Shown here: positions 23,681-30,579 of the stretch, piece by piece | How the letters are laid out: each line of letters opens with the position of its first letter | How positions within the stretch are numbered: position 1 is the stretch's first letter | Source of the DNA: Candidatus Nealsoniibacteriota bacterium | GTDB lineage: Bacteria > Patescibacteriota > Minisyncoccia > Minisyncoccales > PWPS01 | Assembly: GCA_003555075.1 (NCBI GenBank) | Contig: PWHW01000007.1 | Coordinates: 1 to 45,974, forward strand | Direction: 5' to 3' | Length of the DNA stretch: 45,974 bases | The notes under the pieces: model-generated | Told to the model about the DNA's origin: nothing | The model's input: only the letters and a program-made list of their open reading frames with translations | Database searches by the model: none | Position numbers and translations under genes: made by a program

Positions 23681-24988
23681 TTAGGTTATCCTATCAATCT
23701 CTTCCATGGTAGTGACTTGTTGGAGAACTTTTATGATACCGTCCTGTCTCATGGTGACCATTCCTTTTTCTATAGCCTTCTTTCTCGTTTTTGCAATAGA
23801 AGGAGAAGAAGAAAGGAATTCTTCCATTTCGTCATCCAATAAAAAGGCCTCAAATATTCCCAATCTTTCCTGATATCCGGTAAAACTACATTCTTTACAA
23901 CCGACACTTTTGGGAATCTTAATCTCGGAAGGAACCTTAAAAACATCCTTTTTTACTGTCTTTAATTCGTTCTTTATCTTGTCCTCAAGCTCTTTTTCCG
24001 GTTTTTTGAATGTTGCGCAACGAGAGCAAACTTTTCTTACTAATCTTTGCGCGATAATCATGTTTATCGCTGGTGCAATATTTGCTATTTTTTCTCCCAG
24101 TGCTACTAGTCTTGATATTGCTCCCGGAGCATCGTTGGTATGAAGAGTTGAAAACACCAAGTGGCCTGTAAGGGCGGCTTGCATGCTTATTTGCGCTGTT
24201 TCAAGGTCTCTTACCTCTCCTACCAGGATGACGTCGGGGTCTTGGCGAACGATAGCTTTCAGCCCATTTGCAAAGTCGTAACCGCTTCCGGGATTTACCT
24301 CTGTTTGAGATATTCCTTTCAAGTGATACTCTATGGGGTCCTCTATAGTAATGGTTTTTACCCCCGGCTTATTGATGGCTTTTAGGAAAGCATAAAGAGT
24401 TGTGGTTTTTCCTGAACCGGTAGGCCCGGTAACAATAACCATTCCATTGGGCTTTTCTATTTCATTCTTGAAAATTTGAAAAAGGTCGTTTCTTAGACCG
24501 AGATCCTCGAGGGTGATCAATTTTCTTGGGTCAAGAACTCTCATTACCACCGTTTCTCCATATTCGGAAGGAAGAGTGGACATTCTTATTTCTATTTCTG
24601 CATTTCTATCCCTTAGAGGTATTACTACGGTAAATCTTCCGTCCTGAGGGCGGTCTTCTATGTTGAGCTTTACCTTTGACAATAACTTTGTGCGAGAAAT
24701 TATTTTCTCTGAAATGTCCTTTTCTATACTGATTACATCCTGCAATATTCCATCAAGCCTCATTCTTATCTTGGCCCTATCCTCTTCGGGCTCTATGTGA
24801 ATATCGGAGGCTTTTGTAAAGAATGCTCCAAGAAGGATTATTTCCAACACCTTGGAAATATCATTTTTCAAACCCCTTTCTATCTCTTTTTTTACTTGCG
24901 GGAGATTATTTAATTTTTCTTCTGCTCCTTTTACTTCTTCGGAAGGAATCTTTACTTCTCCCGCGATCTTTTTTGAATTTTCTTCCAT
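23681..24988 (-). CDS. GspE/PilB-family secretion ATPase lacking the MshEN domain
   Basis: 435 residues. N2 region with ASDIHIEPEEDRAKIRMRLDG, Walker A GPTGSGKTTTLY, Asp box ITIEDPIEYH, Walker B-like DPDVILVGEVRD, His box GHLVFSTLHTND, and a four-cysteine zinc motif (CSRC and CKEC). These mark a type II secretion/type IV pilus assembly ATPase. Typical PilB is ~560 residues; here the ~150-residue MshEN domain is replaced by ~40 residues, so regulation by c-di-GMP through that domain is unlikely. No pilC, pilin or pilD gene is nearby; it heads the operon with ruvB, yebC and ruvC. Confidence 0.93.
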   Translation of the reverse strand: MEENSKKIAGEVKIPSEEVKGAEEKLNNLPQVKKEIERGLKNDISKVLEIILLGAFFTKASDIHIEPEEDRAKIRMRLDGILQDVISIEKDISEKIISRTKLLSKVKLNIEDRPQDGRFTVVIPLRDRNAEIEIRMSTLPSEYGETVVMRVLDPRKLITLEDLGLRNDLFQIFKNEIEKPNGMVIVTGPTGSGKTTTLYAFLKAINKPGVKTITIEDPIEYHLKGISQTEVNPGSGYDFANGLKAIVRQDPDVILVGEVRDLETAQISMQAALTGHLVFSTLHTNDAPGAISRLVALGEKIANIAPAINMIIAQRLVRKVCSRCATFKKPEKELEDKIKNELKTVKKDVFKVPSEIKIPKSVGCKECSFTGYQERLGIFEAFLLDDEMEEFLSSSPSIAKTRKKAIEKGMVTMRQDGIIKVLQQVTTMEEIDRIT

Positions 24989-24994
24989 AAACCA

Positions 24995-25022
24995 TTATCA
25001 TTACTATAACTCAATTTATCTT
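24995..25022 (+). promoter_or_regulatory. Possible tsaE promoter
   Basis: TTATCA (24995-25000), 16-base spacer, TATCTT (25017-25022). It overlaps the -10 of the divergent pilB-type promoter, so the two may compete. Confidence 0.35.
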
Positions 25023-25041
25023 AATTCGGGGGTTTAGTCAA
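25013..25041 (-). promoter_or_regulatory. Promoter of the pilB-type/ruvB-yebC-ruvC operon
   Basis: On the minus strand: TTGACT (complement of 25036-25041), 17-base spacer, TAAATT (complement of 25013-25018). Leader of about 18 bases. Confidence 0.6.
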
Positions 25042-25049
25042 TTTGGCCA

Positions 25050-25517
25050 ATGAAGAAAGAGGTTATAACAAAATCTGAAAAAGAGACAAGGAGAATAGGA
25101 GCTTTTCTGGGAGAAAGGATTCTTGATATTGAAAAGAGAATATTTTTTGCTCTGGAAGGAGGCCTTGGGGCGGGGAAAACCACCTTTCTTCAAGGAATGG
25201 CATTGGGAATGGGAGTGACAGAGGACGTAACTAGCCCCACCTTCCTTATATTCAAGAGATATGATACGAAAAAGGAAAGGGTTTTTTATCACTTTGATTC
25301 TTTTAGAGTAAAAGAAATAGATCTTCTTGAGCTGGGATTCGAGAAGATAATTGAAAATAATAGGAATATTATTGCCATGGAATGGAGTGAGAACGTCAAA
25401 AACATTGTTCCGCACAATGCTATAAAGATAAATTTTTCTCTTTTGGCCCCAAAAGAAAGGAAGTTGATAATAAAAGATGATAGTGGTATAATAACCGACG
25501 TCCTTCGAAGAATTTGA
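25050..25517 (+). CDS. tsaE: tRNA t6A37 biosynthesis ATPase TsaE
   Basis: 155 residues, usual length. P-loop in LEGGLGAGKTTFLQGMALGM, then TSPTFLIFKRY and the YHFDSFRV motif, ending with the IAMEWSEN motif; all are family hallmarks. TsaE is the small ATPase of the TsaB-TsaD-TsaE complex that places threonylcarbamoyl on A37 of ANN-decoding tRNAs. tsaD is also in the window (42198-43373) but not linked. The tRNA-Ala gene follows 44 bases downstream on the same strand. Confidence 0.95.
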   Translation: MKKEVITKSEKETRRIGAFLGERILDIEKRIFFALEGGLGAGKTTFLQGMALGMGVTEDVTSPTFLIFKRYDTKKERVFYHFDSFRVKEIDLLELGFEKIIENNRNIIAMEWSENVKNIVPHNAIKINFSLLAPKERKLIIKDDSGIITDVLRRI

Positions 25518-25561
25518 ACAAGGTTTTGTATCTTGGTCAATATGCGAAAAGATAATAAAAA

Positions 25562-25638
25562 GGGCCCGTAGCTCAGTTGGCTAGAGCGTCGGCGTGGCAC
25601 GCCGAAGGTCACCGGTTCAAGTCCGGTCGGGTCCACCA
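25562..25638 (+). tRNA. tRNA-Ala (GGC)
   Basis: Cloverleaf closes fully. The acceptor GGGCCCG / CGGGTCC contains the G3:U70 pair that identifies alanine tRNA. The anticodon loop GTGGCAC gives GGC. The CCA end is encoded (25636-25638). Confidence 0.95.
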
Positions 25639-25737
25639 TGCGCGATGGTGATTCATGCAACGGGCTTAAAAGAAGATGAACACGGGGTTGTTATCGGACT
25701 TTAAAAGAGAGAAAAAGAAGAGGGGAAGCCGCTGTTT

Positions 25738-25824
25738 GGCGGGATGCCGGAGCGGACGAACGGGGCTGTCTCGAAAACAGCTGTGCCTTTATGGGCACCG
25801 GGGGTTCGAATCCCTCTCCCGCCG
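25738..25824 (+). tRNA. tRNA-Ser (CGA)
   Basis: Class II tRNA with a long variable arm (tgtgcctttatgggcacc). Acceptor GGCGGGA / TCCCGCC, anticodon loop CTCGAAA (CGA), discriminator G. CCA is not encoded. Confidence 0.94.
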
Positions 25825-25870
25825 CAGAGAAAACTTTTTGATTAATTATTGTTATTGTTAATCCTACAAC

Positions 25871-26239
25871 ATGTTCAATTTCGGGAAAAAGAAGGAAGAA
25901 GATCTTCCTAAAAACGCGACAGAACTCTTGGAAGAGTTAAAAAGCCTAAGAGAAGAGAATAGAAAGATAAAGAAAGAAATTGAAGATATCAAGGAGAGAG
26001 AGAAATATTTTTTTCAGAACGTGGGAGTAGTAAGGTTCAATCCTTTTACTCAAGAAGGAGGAAACCAAAGTTTCTCGATAGCACTTTTAAATGGTGAACA
26101 AAAAGGTTTTGTGATCACCAGTCTTTACACTAAGGAGGGAAACAGGGTTTATGGGAAGCCGATAAGCGAAGGAGAATCGAAATACTCTCTTTCTGAAGAA
26201 GAGAAAGAAGCAATAAAAAAAGCCCTAAAAAGAGAATAA
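25871..26239 (+). CDS. DUF4446-family protein
   Basis: 122 residues. An N-terminal coiled-coil helix (~15-47, LEELKSLREENRKIKKEIED) is followed by the conserved core VGVVRFNPF, GGNQSFSIALL, GFVITSLY and ESKYSLSEEE, the DUF4446 pattern. Function of the family is unknown; many longer homologues have an N-terminal membrane helix that this version lacks. It begins 46 bases after tRNA-Ser and ends 5 bases before infB, so it is likely cotranscribed with it. Confidence 0.85.
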   Translation: MFNFGKKKEEDLPKNATELLEELKSLREENRKIKKEIEDIKEREKYFFQNVGVVRFNPFTQEGGNQSFSIALLNGEQKGFVITSLYTKEGNRVYGKPISEGESKYSLSEEEKEAIKKALKRE

Positions 26240-26244
26240 GGAAT

Positions 26245-27741
26245 ATGAAAAAGAATAAAGAAAAAAAGGATACTCAAACGAGACCCCCGGTGATAGTGGT
26301 GCTTGGGCATGTGGATCACGGAAAAAGCTCCTTGCTCGAAGCAATAAAGGATTTAAAAATAACAGGAAGTGAATCGGGCGGGATCACTCAGCACATTGGT
26401 GCATACATGATATCTCACCAAGGGAATGACATTACTTTTATTGATACTCCCGGTCATGAGGCTTTTTTTGAAATGAGGTCCAGGGGAACAAAGGTTGCTG
26501 ATATTGGTATTTTAGTTGTTGCCGCGGAAGAAGGAATAAAAGAGCAAACAAAAGAGGCTATTAAGCACTTGAAAGAAACAGGCATTCCTTATTTGGTGGC
26601 AATAAATAAAATGGACAAGAAGGAAGCCGATCCGGAAAGAGTAAAGCAAGAGCTTGCAAAGGAGGAAATAATCGTGGAATCTTACGGGGGAAGGGTTCCT
26701 TCAGTTAATTTGTCGGCCAAAGAGAAGACAGGGATTGAAGAACTCTTGGAAATAGTGATCCTTCTTGCCGAAATAGAGGAATTAGAAGCCAAGCAAGAGG
26801 GTTTTGCGGAAGGAGTTGTTATTGAGGCCAAAAAGGATCCCAAGAAAGGAATGGTAGCCACTTTTTTAGTGCAGAATGGTATACTAAGAATAGGAGATGT
26901 CATCGGGACAAGTGGCTCTTACGGGAGAGTGAGATCCATGGAGGGTTTTCAGGGAGAGGAGCTGAAAATGGCAGCTCCCTCTACTCCCGTTCAAATAACA
27001 GGACCCAAGGGCAGTCCCAAAGCAGGTGAGGTATTTTACGCATTTGAGAAAATAAATGATGCAAAGAAATTCGCTTTAGAAGAGAAAGTATGCCAAGAAG
27101 AAGGTGTGAGCTTGCAATCCAATGGAGAAAAAATTCTTAATATTGTGTTGAAAGTAGATGTAGTAGGCTCTCTTGAAGCTATTCTGGGATCCATTTCAAA
27201 GATTCCTCAGTCGAAGATAAGCATAAAAGCGGCGCGAGCGGACATAGGCAATGTCACTGAATCAGATGTGGAATGTGCCAAGGCTGCTGAGGCGGAGATC
27301 TTCGCTTTTCGAACCAAGATCGATAGAGCTGCGGAGAATATGGCTAACCGAGAGGGAATAAAAATAAGGACTTTCGATATCATATATGAATTGATCGAAG
27401 CGATAAAAGAGATGGCAAAGAAAAGGCTTGACCCGAAAATAGTAAAGGAAGAAAAAGGAAGAGTGAAGATTCTTGCTGTTTTTAAAACTCAAAGGAATAG
27501 GCAAATATTGGGAGGAAAGGCTCTCAAAGGGGATATAAGAAAAGATTTTCCGCTTGAGATATGGAGAAGTCAAGAAAAAGTAGGAGAAGGAAAGATCATA
27601 AATTTAAAAAAGGAAGAAAAGGACATGGAGAAGATCCCGGAAGGAGAGGAGTTTGGAATGCTTATAGAAAGTAACGAGAAAGTAGGAGAAGGAGATGAAC
27701 TTGTTCTTTATAAAGAGGAAAAAGTAAAGGAAGAACTTTAA
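26245..27741 (+). CDS. infB: Translation initiation factor IF-2 (short form)
   Basis: 498 residues, against 740-890 in most bacteria: the long N-terminal extension is absent and the protein starts almost directly at the G domain. G motifs are intact: GHVDHGKSSL (G1), GGITQHIGAY (G2), DTPGHEAF (G3), NKMDK (G4), LSAKEK (G5). Domain II, III and the fMet-tRNA-binding C2 domain follow, ending in EKVGEGDELVLY. IF-2 brings initiator tRNA to the 30S and promotes subunit joining. The tRNA-Cys gene begins 3 bases after the stop. Confidence 0.96.
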   Translation: MKKNKEKKDTQTRPPVIVVLGHVDHGKSSLLEAIKDLKITGSESGGITQHIGAYMISHQGNDITFIDTPGHEAFFEMRSRGTKVADIGILVVAAEEGIKEQTKEAIKHLKETGIPYLVAINKMDKKEADPERVKQELAKEEIIVESYGGRVPSVNLSAKEKTGIEELLEIVILLAEIEELEAKQEGFAEGVVIEAKKDPKKGMVATFLVQNGILRIGDVIGTSGSYGRVRSMEGFQGEELKMAAPSTPVQITGPKGSPKAGEVFYAFEKINDAKKFALEEKVCQEEGVSLQSNGEKILNIVLKVDVVGSLEAILGSISKIPQSKISIKAARADIGNVTESDVECAKAAEAEIFAFRTKIDRAAENMANREGIKIRTFDIIYELIEAIKEMAKKRLDPKIVKEEKGRVKILAVFKTQRNRQILGGKALKGDIRKDFPLEIWRSQEKVGEGKIINLKKEEKDMEKIPEGEEFGMLIESNEKVGEGDELVLYKEEKVKEEL

Positions 27742-27744
27742 AAG

Positions 27745-27816
27745 GGCCTGGTGGCGAAGTGGCTAACGCATCGGTCTGCAAAACCGACATCGCGGGTTCG
27801 ATTCCCGCCCAGGCCT
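27745..27816 (+). tRNA. tRNA-Cys (GCA)
   Basis: Acceptor GGCCTGG / CCAGGCC, anticodon loop CTGCAAA (GCA), discriminator U as required for cysteine identity. CCA not encoded. It starts 3 bases after the infB stop. Confidence 0.95.
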
Positions 27817-27918
27817 CATCATTATACTGCCCACTGACTAAAAGTATTTTTGAACTTGCTCGGGAGCGAGTAATTGAATTATTAATAGAGGTTCTTTTTA
27901 TTATATTCCAGTGAGCAT

Positions 27919-28000
27919 GCCCGGGTGGTGGAATTGGCATACACGCACGACTTAAAATCGTGTGCCGTAAGGCATGCGGGTTCGAGCCCCGCCCCGGGCA
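27919..28000 (+). tRNA. tRNA-Leu (UAA)
   Basis: Class II with a short variable arm (tgccgtaaggca). Acceptor GCCCGGG / CCCGGGC, anticodon loop CTTAAAA (UAA), discriminator A. CCA not encoded. Confidence 0.94.
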
Positions 28001-28005
28001 CAAAA

Positions 28006-28035
28006 AAAGAGAGAGCATTTGCTCTCTCTTTTATT
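28006..28035 (+). terminator. Intrinsic terminator after tRNA-Leu
   Basis: An 11-bp stem (aaagagagagc / gctctctcttt) with loop attt and a following T-rich tract. It lies between tRNA-Leu and the convergent 3D-domain gene. Confidence 0.85.
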
Positions 28036-28044
28036 TTTTCCGAA

Positions 28045-28683
28045 CTATTCCACGATCTCTATTTGAGATATCACCCTTCCGAAATTATTAGCTTCCCACC
28101 TGCTTTCAAACCAGATGTCCACGTATCCCTCGTGAGAAACATTGTTGTAAGGAGGAGAAAACCTTGTGTTCATTCTATCCTTTACAATAAATTCTTTTTC
28201 TCCGAAGTATTCAGGTATCCTTATTCTGGTTCCGAATTCCAAGAAATTGGCGGCTACCACACCCTTTTTTACTCTGGCACCGGAAGCGGTAATAAAGGGC
28301 TGGCAGTTGGTTTGATCGGGAGTACTGGAATAACCAGTGAGTTCTACGGTTAAGGTGTCCTTGACTCTTGCATCTTCTTTTTTTATGGGTTCATTTTTTG
28401 TGTCTTTTGCTCCCAATACTTGAGGTTTCTCATGGAAAGCAGCGGAAGAAGTATTAAGAGTGTCTTTCTTGAAGAAGGTGAGATGCTCATCTGACCCCTT
28501 CTCCCTCATTTCCTCCTCTATTTCCGTTTCCATGGATGATAACATAGCGGGTTTTTCCGAGCCTTCTTTTTGTATTGTCTCTCCCTCGGTAAAAAGAAAA
28601 AAAGAAAAAAGGGAAATGATCAACACAGAAAAGAAGGCCACGTTAAGACTGCTATCGTCCAAGCTACTGCTTTGTTTCTGCAT
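28045..28683 (-). CDS. Membrane-anchored 3D-domain protein (probable wall-active enzyme)
   Basis: 212 residues. One hydrophobic segment at ~14-32, an acidic/Lys linker (~35-105), then a 3D (Asp-Asp-Asp) domain at ~110-212: LTGYSSTPDQT, ITASGARVKKGVVAANFLEF, GTRIRIPEYFGEKEFIVKDR and VDIWFESRWEANNFGR. The three conserved Asp (in TPDQT, VKDR and VDIW) are present. 3D domains form a double-psi beta barrel related to the MltA/RpfB catalytic fold and are associated with peptidoglycan lytic activity. The start lies ~60 bases after a promoter and a leader hairpin. Confidence 0.85.
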   Translation of the reverse strand: MQKQSSSLDDSSLNVAFFSVLIISLFSFFLFTEGETIQKEGSEKPAMLSSMETEIEEEMREKGSDEHLTFFKKDTLNTSSAAFHEKPQVLGAKDTKNEPIKKEDARVKDTLTVELTGYSSTPDQTNCQPFITASGARVKKGVVAANFLEFGTRIRIPEYFGEKEFIVKDRMNTRFSPPYNNVSHEGYVDIWFESRWEANNFGRVISQIEIVE

Positions 28684-28720
28684 AACGTTTGGTTTTATTT
28701 TTTAAGTTTACTACCAAATG

Positions 28721-28747
28721 AAAAAACTCCCACTTTCTGTAGGAGTT
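28721..28747 (-). terminator. Hairpin with T-run between tRNA-Gly and the 3D-domain gene
   Basis: On the minus strand AACTCC pairs with GGAGTT (28742-28747 with 28725-28730), loop of 11, followed by six T. It could end the tRNA-Val-Phe-Gly transcript, or act as an attenuator in the 3D-gene leader because it starts at the predicted +1 of the promoter at 28753-28781. Confidence 0.55.
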
Positions 28748-28752
28748 GTTCC

Positions 28753-28781
28753 ATCTTATCACAATAAGGAAAATAAGTCAA
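28753..28781 (-). promoter_or_regulatory. Promoter of the 3D-domain gene
   Basis: On the minus strand: TTGACT (complement of 28776-28781), 17-base spacer, TAAGAT (complement of 28753-28758). Start expected near 28746. Confidence 0.6.
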
Positions 28782-28820
28782 TACCCAGGGAGTATTTAGT
28801 GCAAATATTGTTGTCAAATG

Positions 28821-28892
28821 AGCGGGAGACGGGATTCGAACCCGCGATCTTCTGCATGGCAAGCAGACGCTTTACCACTAAGCTACTCCCGC
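28821..28892 (-). tRNA. tRNA-Gly (GCC)
   Basis: Acceptor GCGGGAG / CTCCCGC, anticodon loop TTGCCAT (GCC), discriminator U typical of bacterial glycine tRNA. CCA not encoded. Confidence 0.95.
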
Positions 28893-28899
28893 GAAGATG

Positions 28900-28971
28900 T
28901 GCCGCGGGTCGGAATTGAACCGACGACCTCTTCTTTTTCAGAGAAGCGCTCTACCCCTGAGCTACCGCGGC
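28900..28971 (-). tRNA. tRNA-Phe (GAA)
   Basis: Acceptor GCCGCGG / CCGCGGC, anticodon loop CTGAAAA (GAA), discriminator A. CCA not encoded. 7 bases before tRNA-Gly in the same transcript. Confidence 0.94.
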
Positions 28972-28998
28972 CTCCTTGCTTTGCAAATGAAAGCAAAG

Positions 28999-29075
28999 TG
29001 GTGGGCGGTGTAGGACTCGAACCTACGGCCTTCTCGATGTAAGCGAGATGCTCTAGCCAACTGAGCTAACCGCCC
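28999..29075 (-). tRNA. tRNA-Val (UAC)
   Basis: Acceptor GGGCGGT / ACCGCCC, anticodon loop CTTACAT (UAC), discriminator A and an encoded CCA. Confidence 0.95.
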
Positions 29076-29085
29076 TTTCTGCTTC

Positions 29086-29113
29086 ATTATATCCCATAAT
29101 GACCGGGAAACAA
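29086..29113 (-). promoter_or_regulatory. Promoter of tRNA-Val-Phe-Gly
   Basis: On the minus strand: TTGTTT (complement of 29108-29113), 16-base spacer, TATAAT (complement of 29086-29091), with the -10 ending 10 bases before the tRNA. Confidence 0.5.
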
Positions 29114-29174
29114 GTTTTCTACAAATTTTTTGCTCGGGCATGAAAGAACTTGAATATAATTCTGTCAAATCTTG

Positions 29175-29259
29175 TGCGCGGGGTGGGACTCGAACCCACA
29201 CGCCCATAAAGGACCTTTGGCCCTCAACCAAAGTCGTCTACCAATTCCGACACCCGCGC
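29175..29259 (-). tRNA. tRNA-Leu (GAG)
   Basis: Class II, acceptor GCGCGGG / CCCGCGC, anticodon loop TTGAGGG (GAG), variable arm ggtcctttatgggcg, discriminator A. CCA not encoded. It begins 4 bases after the rplS stop on the same strand. Confidence 0.93.
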
Positions 29260-29263
29260 TTTT

Positions 29264-29599
29264 TTACTCTTTGACCTTCTTTCTGGTCACCTTCTTTGTT
29301 TTTTCTCTGATATAATAAGCCTTCGCTTTTCTTGTGCGTCCTTTCTTTAGGATCTCTATTTTCTCTATAAGAGGGGAGTGCAAAGGGAATACCTTTTCCA
29401 CACCCACTTTGTCGATAACCTTCCTTATAGTGATTGTTCCGGGAAGACCTTTTCCGTGTTTTCTTGCAATAACAAGCCCTTCAAAGGACTGTTTTTTTCC
29501 GTTTATATTTTGCGTTACTCTTACCGTATTTCCGGTTTGTATTTCCGGAATATCCTTTTTTTCCTTCTCTTTTTTGAATTCTTCCAGTTTTACGGACAT
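29264..29599 (-). CDS. rplS: 50S ribosomal protein L19
   Basis: 111 residues, normal length. IQTGNTVRVTQNINGKKQSF, FEGLVIARKHGKGLPGTITI, GVEKVFPLHSPLIEKIEILK and the basic GRTRKAKAYYIRE tail are all characteristic. L19 sits at the subunit interface of the 50S. In many genomes it is next to trmD and rimM; here it lies 4 bases after the rluD-family gene and 4 bases before tRNA-Leu (GAG), in what looks like one mixed protein/tRNA transcript. Confidence 0.97.
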   Translation of the reverse strand: MSVKLEEFKKEKEKKDIPEIQTGNTVRVTQNINGKKQSFEGLVIARKHGKGLPGTITIRKVIDKVGVEKVFPLHSPLIEKIEILKKGRTRKAKAYYIREKTKKVTRKKVKE

Positions 29600-29603
29600 A
29601 TTT

Positions 29604-30296
29604 TTAATTTGATCTTTGATCTTTTAGTTTCCAAAGTATTTTTCTCAGGTCCTGAGAAAGTGGAGCTTTAAAAGTTTTTACTCCGTCCGGGGTTCTTATC
29701 TTCAATAATCCGGCATGCAGGAATTGTCTTTTAAGGTCTTCGGGATCCTGCTGGTCCTTAAAGCGGTAAAGTCTATCTCCCACCACCGGATGTCCCGTAA
29801 AGGAAAGATGGCATCTTATTTGATGTTTTCTTCCTGTAACAGGAATAACCTCAAGAAGGGTAAAGTCGTTGAATCTTTCTATTACCTTGAATAATGTGAG
29901 CGATCTTCTTCCTCTTTTCCCTCCCGGAGCTTGTTTTCTTCTATCCTTTTTGGATCTTTGCATCAACATCTCGATTCTTCCCTCTTCTTTTTTCATTCTT
30001 TTAAAGACCAGTGCAAGGTATTTCTTTTTCGCTCTTCTCTTTAAGAATTCTTTTTGTAAAAAGAAAAATGAATCCTCATCTCTTGCAAAAAGAACGATTC
30101 CCGAAGTATCTTTGTCCAGTCTATGTACCGCGCCATTTCTAGGGTGATTCAAGCTTCTGAGTTCCGGATATCTCTTGGATAACAAGAAGGAAAGACTTTC
30201 CTTTCTTACGGCAGTGTCATTCTCATGAAAAACTACCATTCCCGGTGGTTTGTTTACTGCTATAAGGTGCTTATCCTCATGAATTATTTCCACCAT
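29604..30296 (-). CDS. RluD-family 23S rRNA pseudouridine synthase (no S4 domain)
   Basis: 230 residues from ATG 30296 (MVEIIHEDKHLIAVNKPPGM). The catalytic motif is HRLDKDTSGIVLFAR with the active Asp in RLDKDTSG; TGRKHQIRCHL and GHPVVGDRLY follow, as in RluA/RluD enzymes. The S4 RNA-binding domain of RluD is missing, so it resembles RluA-size enzymes; the exact uridine is not predictable. A longer open frame reaches 30371 but would translate part of tRNA-Val (GAC), so it is rejected; ATG 30314 is an alternative start. It lies between tRNA-Val and rplS. Confidence 0.92.
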   Translation of the reverse strand: MVEIIHEDKHLIAVNKPPGMVVFHENDTAVRKESLSFLLSKRYPELRSLNHPRNGAVHRLDKDTSGIVLFARDEDSFFFLQKEFLKRRAKKKYLALVFKRMKKEEGRIEMLMQRSKKDRRKQAPGGKRGRRSLTLFKVIERFNDFTLLEVIPVTGRKHQIRCHLSFTGHPVVGDRLYRFKDQQDPEDLKRQFLHAGLLKIRTPDGVKTFKAPLSQDLRKILWKLKDQRSN

Positions 30297-30334
30297 GATT
30301 CTTGTGGCAATCATTTCTACGCATTGGCGTATTG

Positions 30335-30408
30335 TGGACGCGCCTGGACTCGAACCAGGGACCTCTACCACGTCAAGGTAGCGCTCTAGCCAACTGAGCT
30401 ACGCGTCC
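30335..30408 (-). tRNA. tRNA-Val (GAC)
   Basis: Acceptor GGACGCG / CGCGTCC, anticodon loop TTGACGT (GAC), discriminator A. CCA not encoded. Confidence 0.94.
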
Positions 30409-30433
30409 CTTTCTAATAAAGGTGCTTTGTTTG

Positions 30434-30507
30434 TGGGCGCACCTGGACTCGAACCAGGGACCTTGGCCTTATAAGGACCACGCTCTCACCGACTGAGCTA
30501 TGCGCCC
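30434..30507 (-). tRNA. tRNA-Ile (UAU)
   Basis: Acceptor GGGCGCA / TGCGCCC, anticodon stem TGGTC / GGCCA with loop CTTATAA, giving anticodon UAU that reads AUA directly; discriminator A. Most bacteria instead use a CAU tRNA modified to lysidine by TilS. The loop and all stems were re-read on the complementary strand. CCA not encoded. Confidence 0.92.
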
Positions 30508-30515
30508 TATCTTTT

Positions 30516-30540
30516 CAAAGCGTTTCTATTGTAACACAAA
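30516..30540 (-). promoter_or_regulatory. Possible extended -10 promoter of tRNA-Ile/Val-rluD-rplS
   Basis: On the minus strand TGTTACAAT (TACAAT is the complement of 30528-30533) fits the TGn extended -10; no good -35 is visible. It would start a transcript through tRNA-Ile, tRNA-Val, the rluD-family gene, rplS and tRNA-Leu. Confidence 0.4.
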
Positions 30541-30579
30541 AAGCGATTTTTTCCACCCCCTGGGGAGATTCTCGCTTTC

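Noticed and set aside
25676-25861. Open frame across tRNA-Ser
   Set aside because: Its sequence is a translation of the tRNA gene; no homology or ribosome-binding site.
27870-27918. Promoter before tRNA-Leu (UAA)
   Set aside because: TTGAAT is present but no -10 lies at acceptable spacing.
28818-29231. Several open frames across the tRNA cluster
   Set aside because: They translate tRNA-Gly, Phe, Val and Leu (typical SNPRS/EPTT-like artefacts).
30297-30371. N-terminal extension of the rluD-family gene to 30371
   Set aside because: It runs into tRNA-Val (GAC); the family N-terminus fits ATG 30296.
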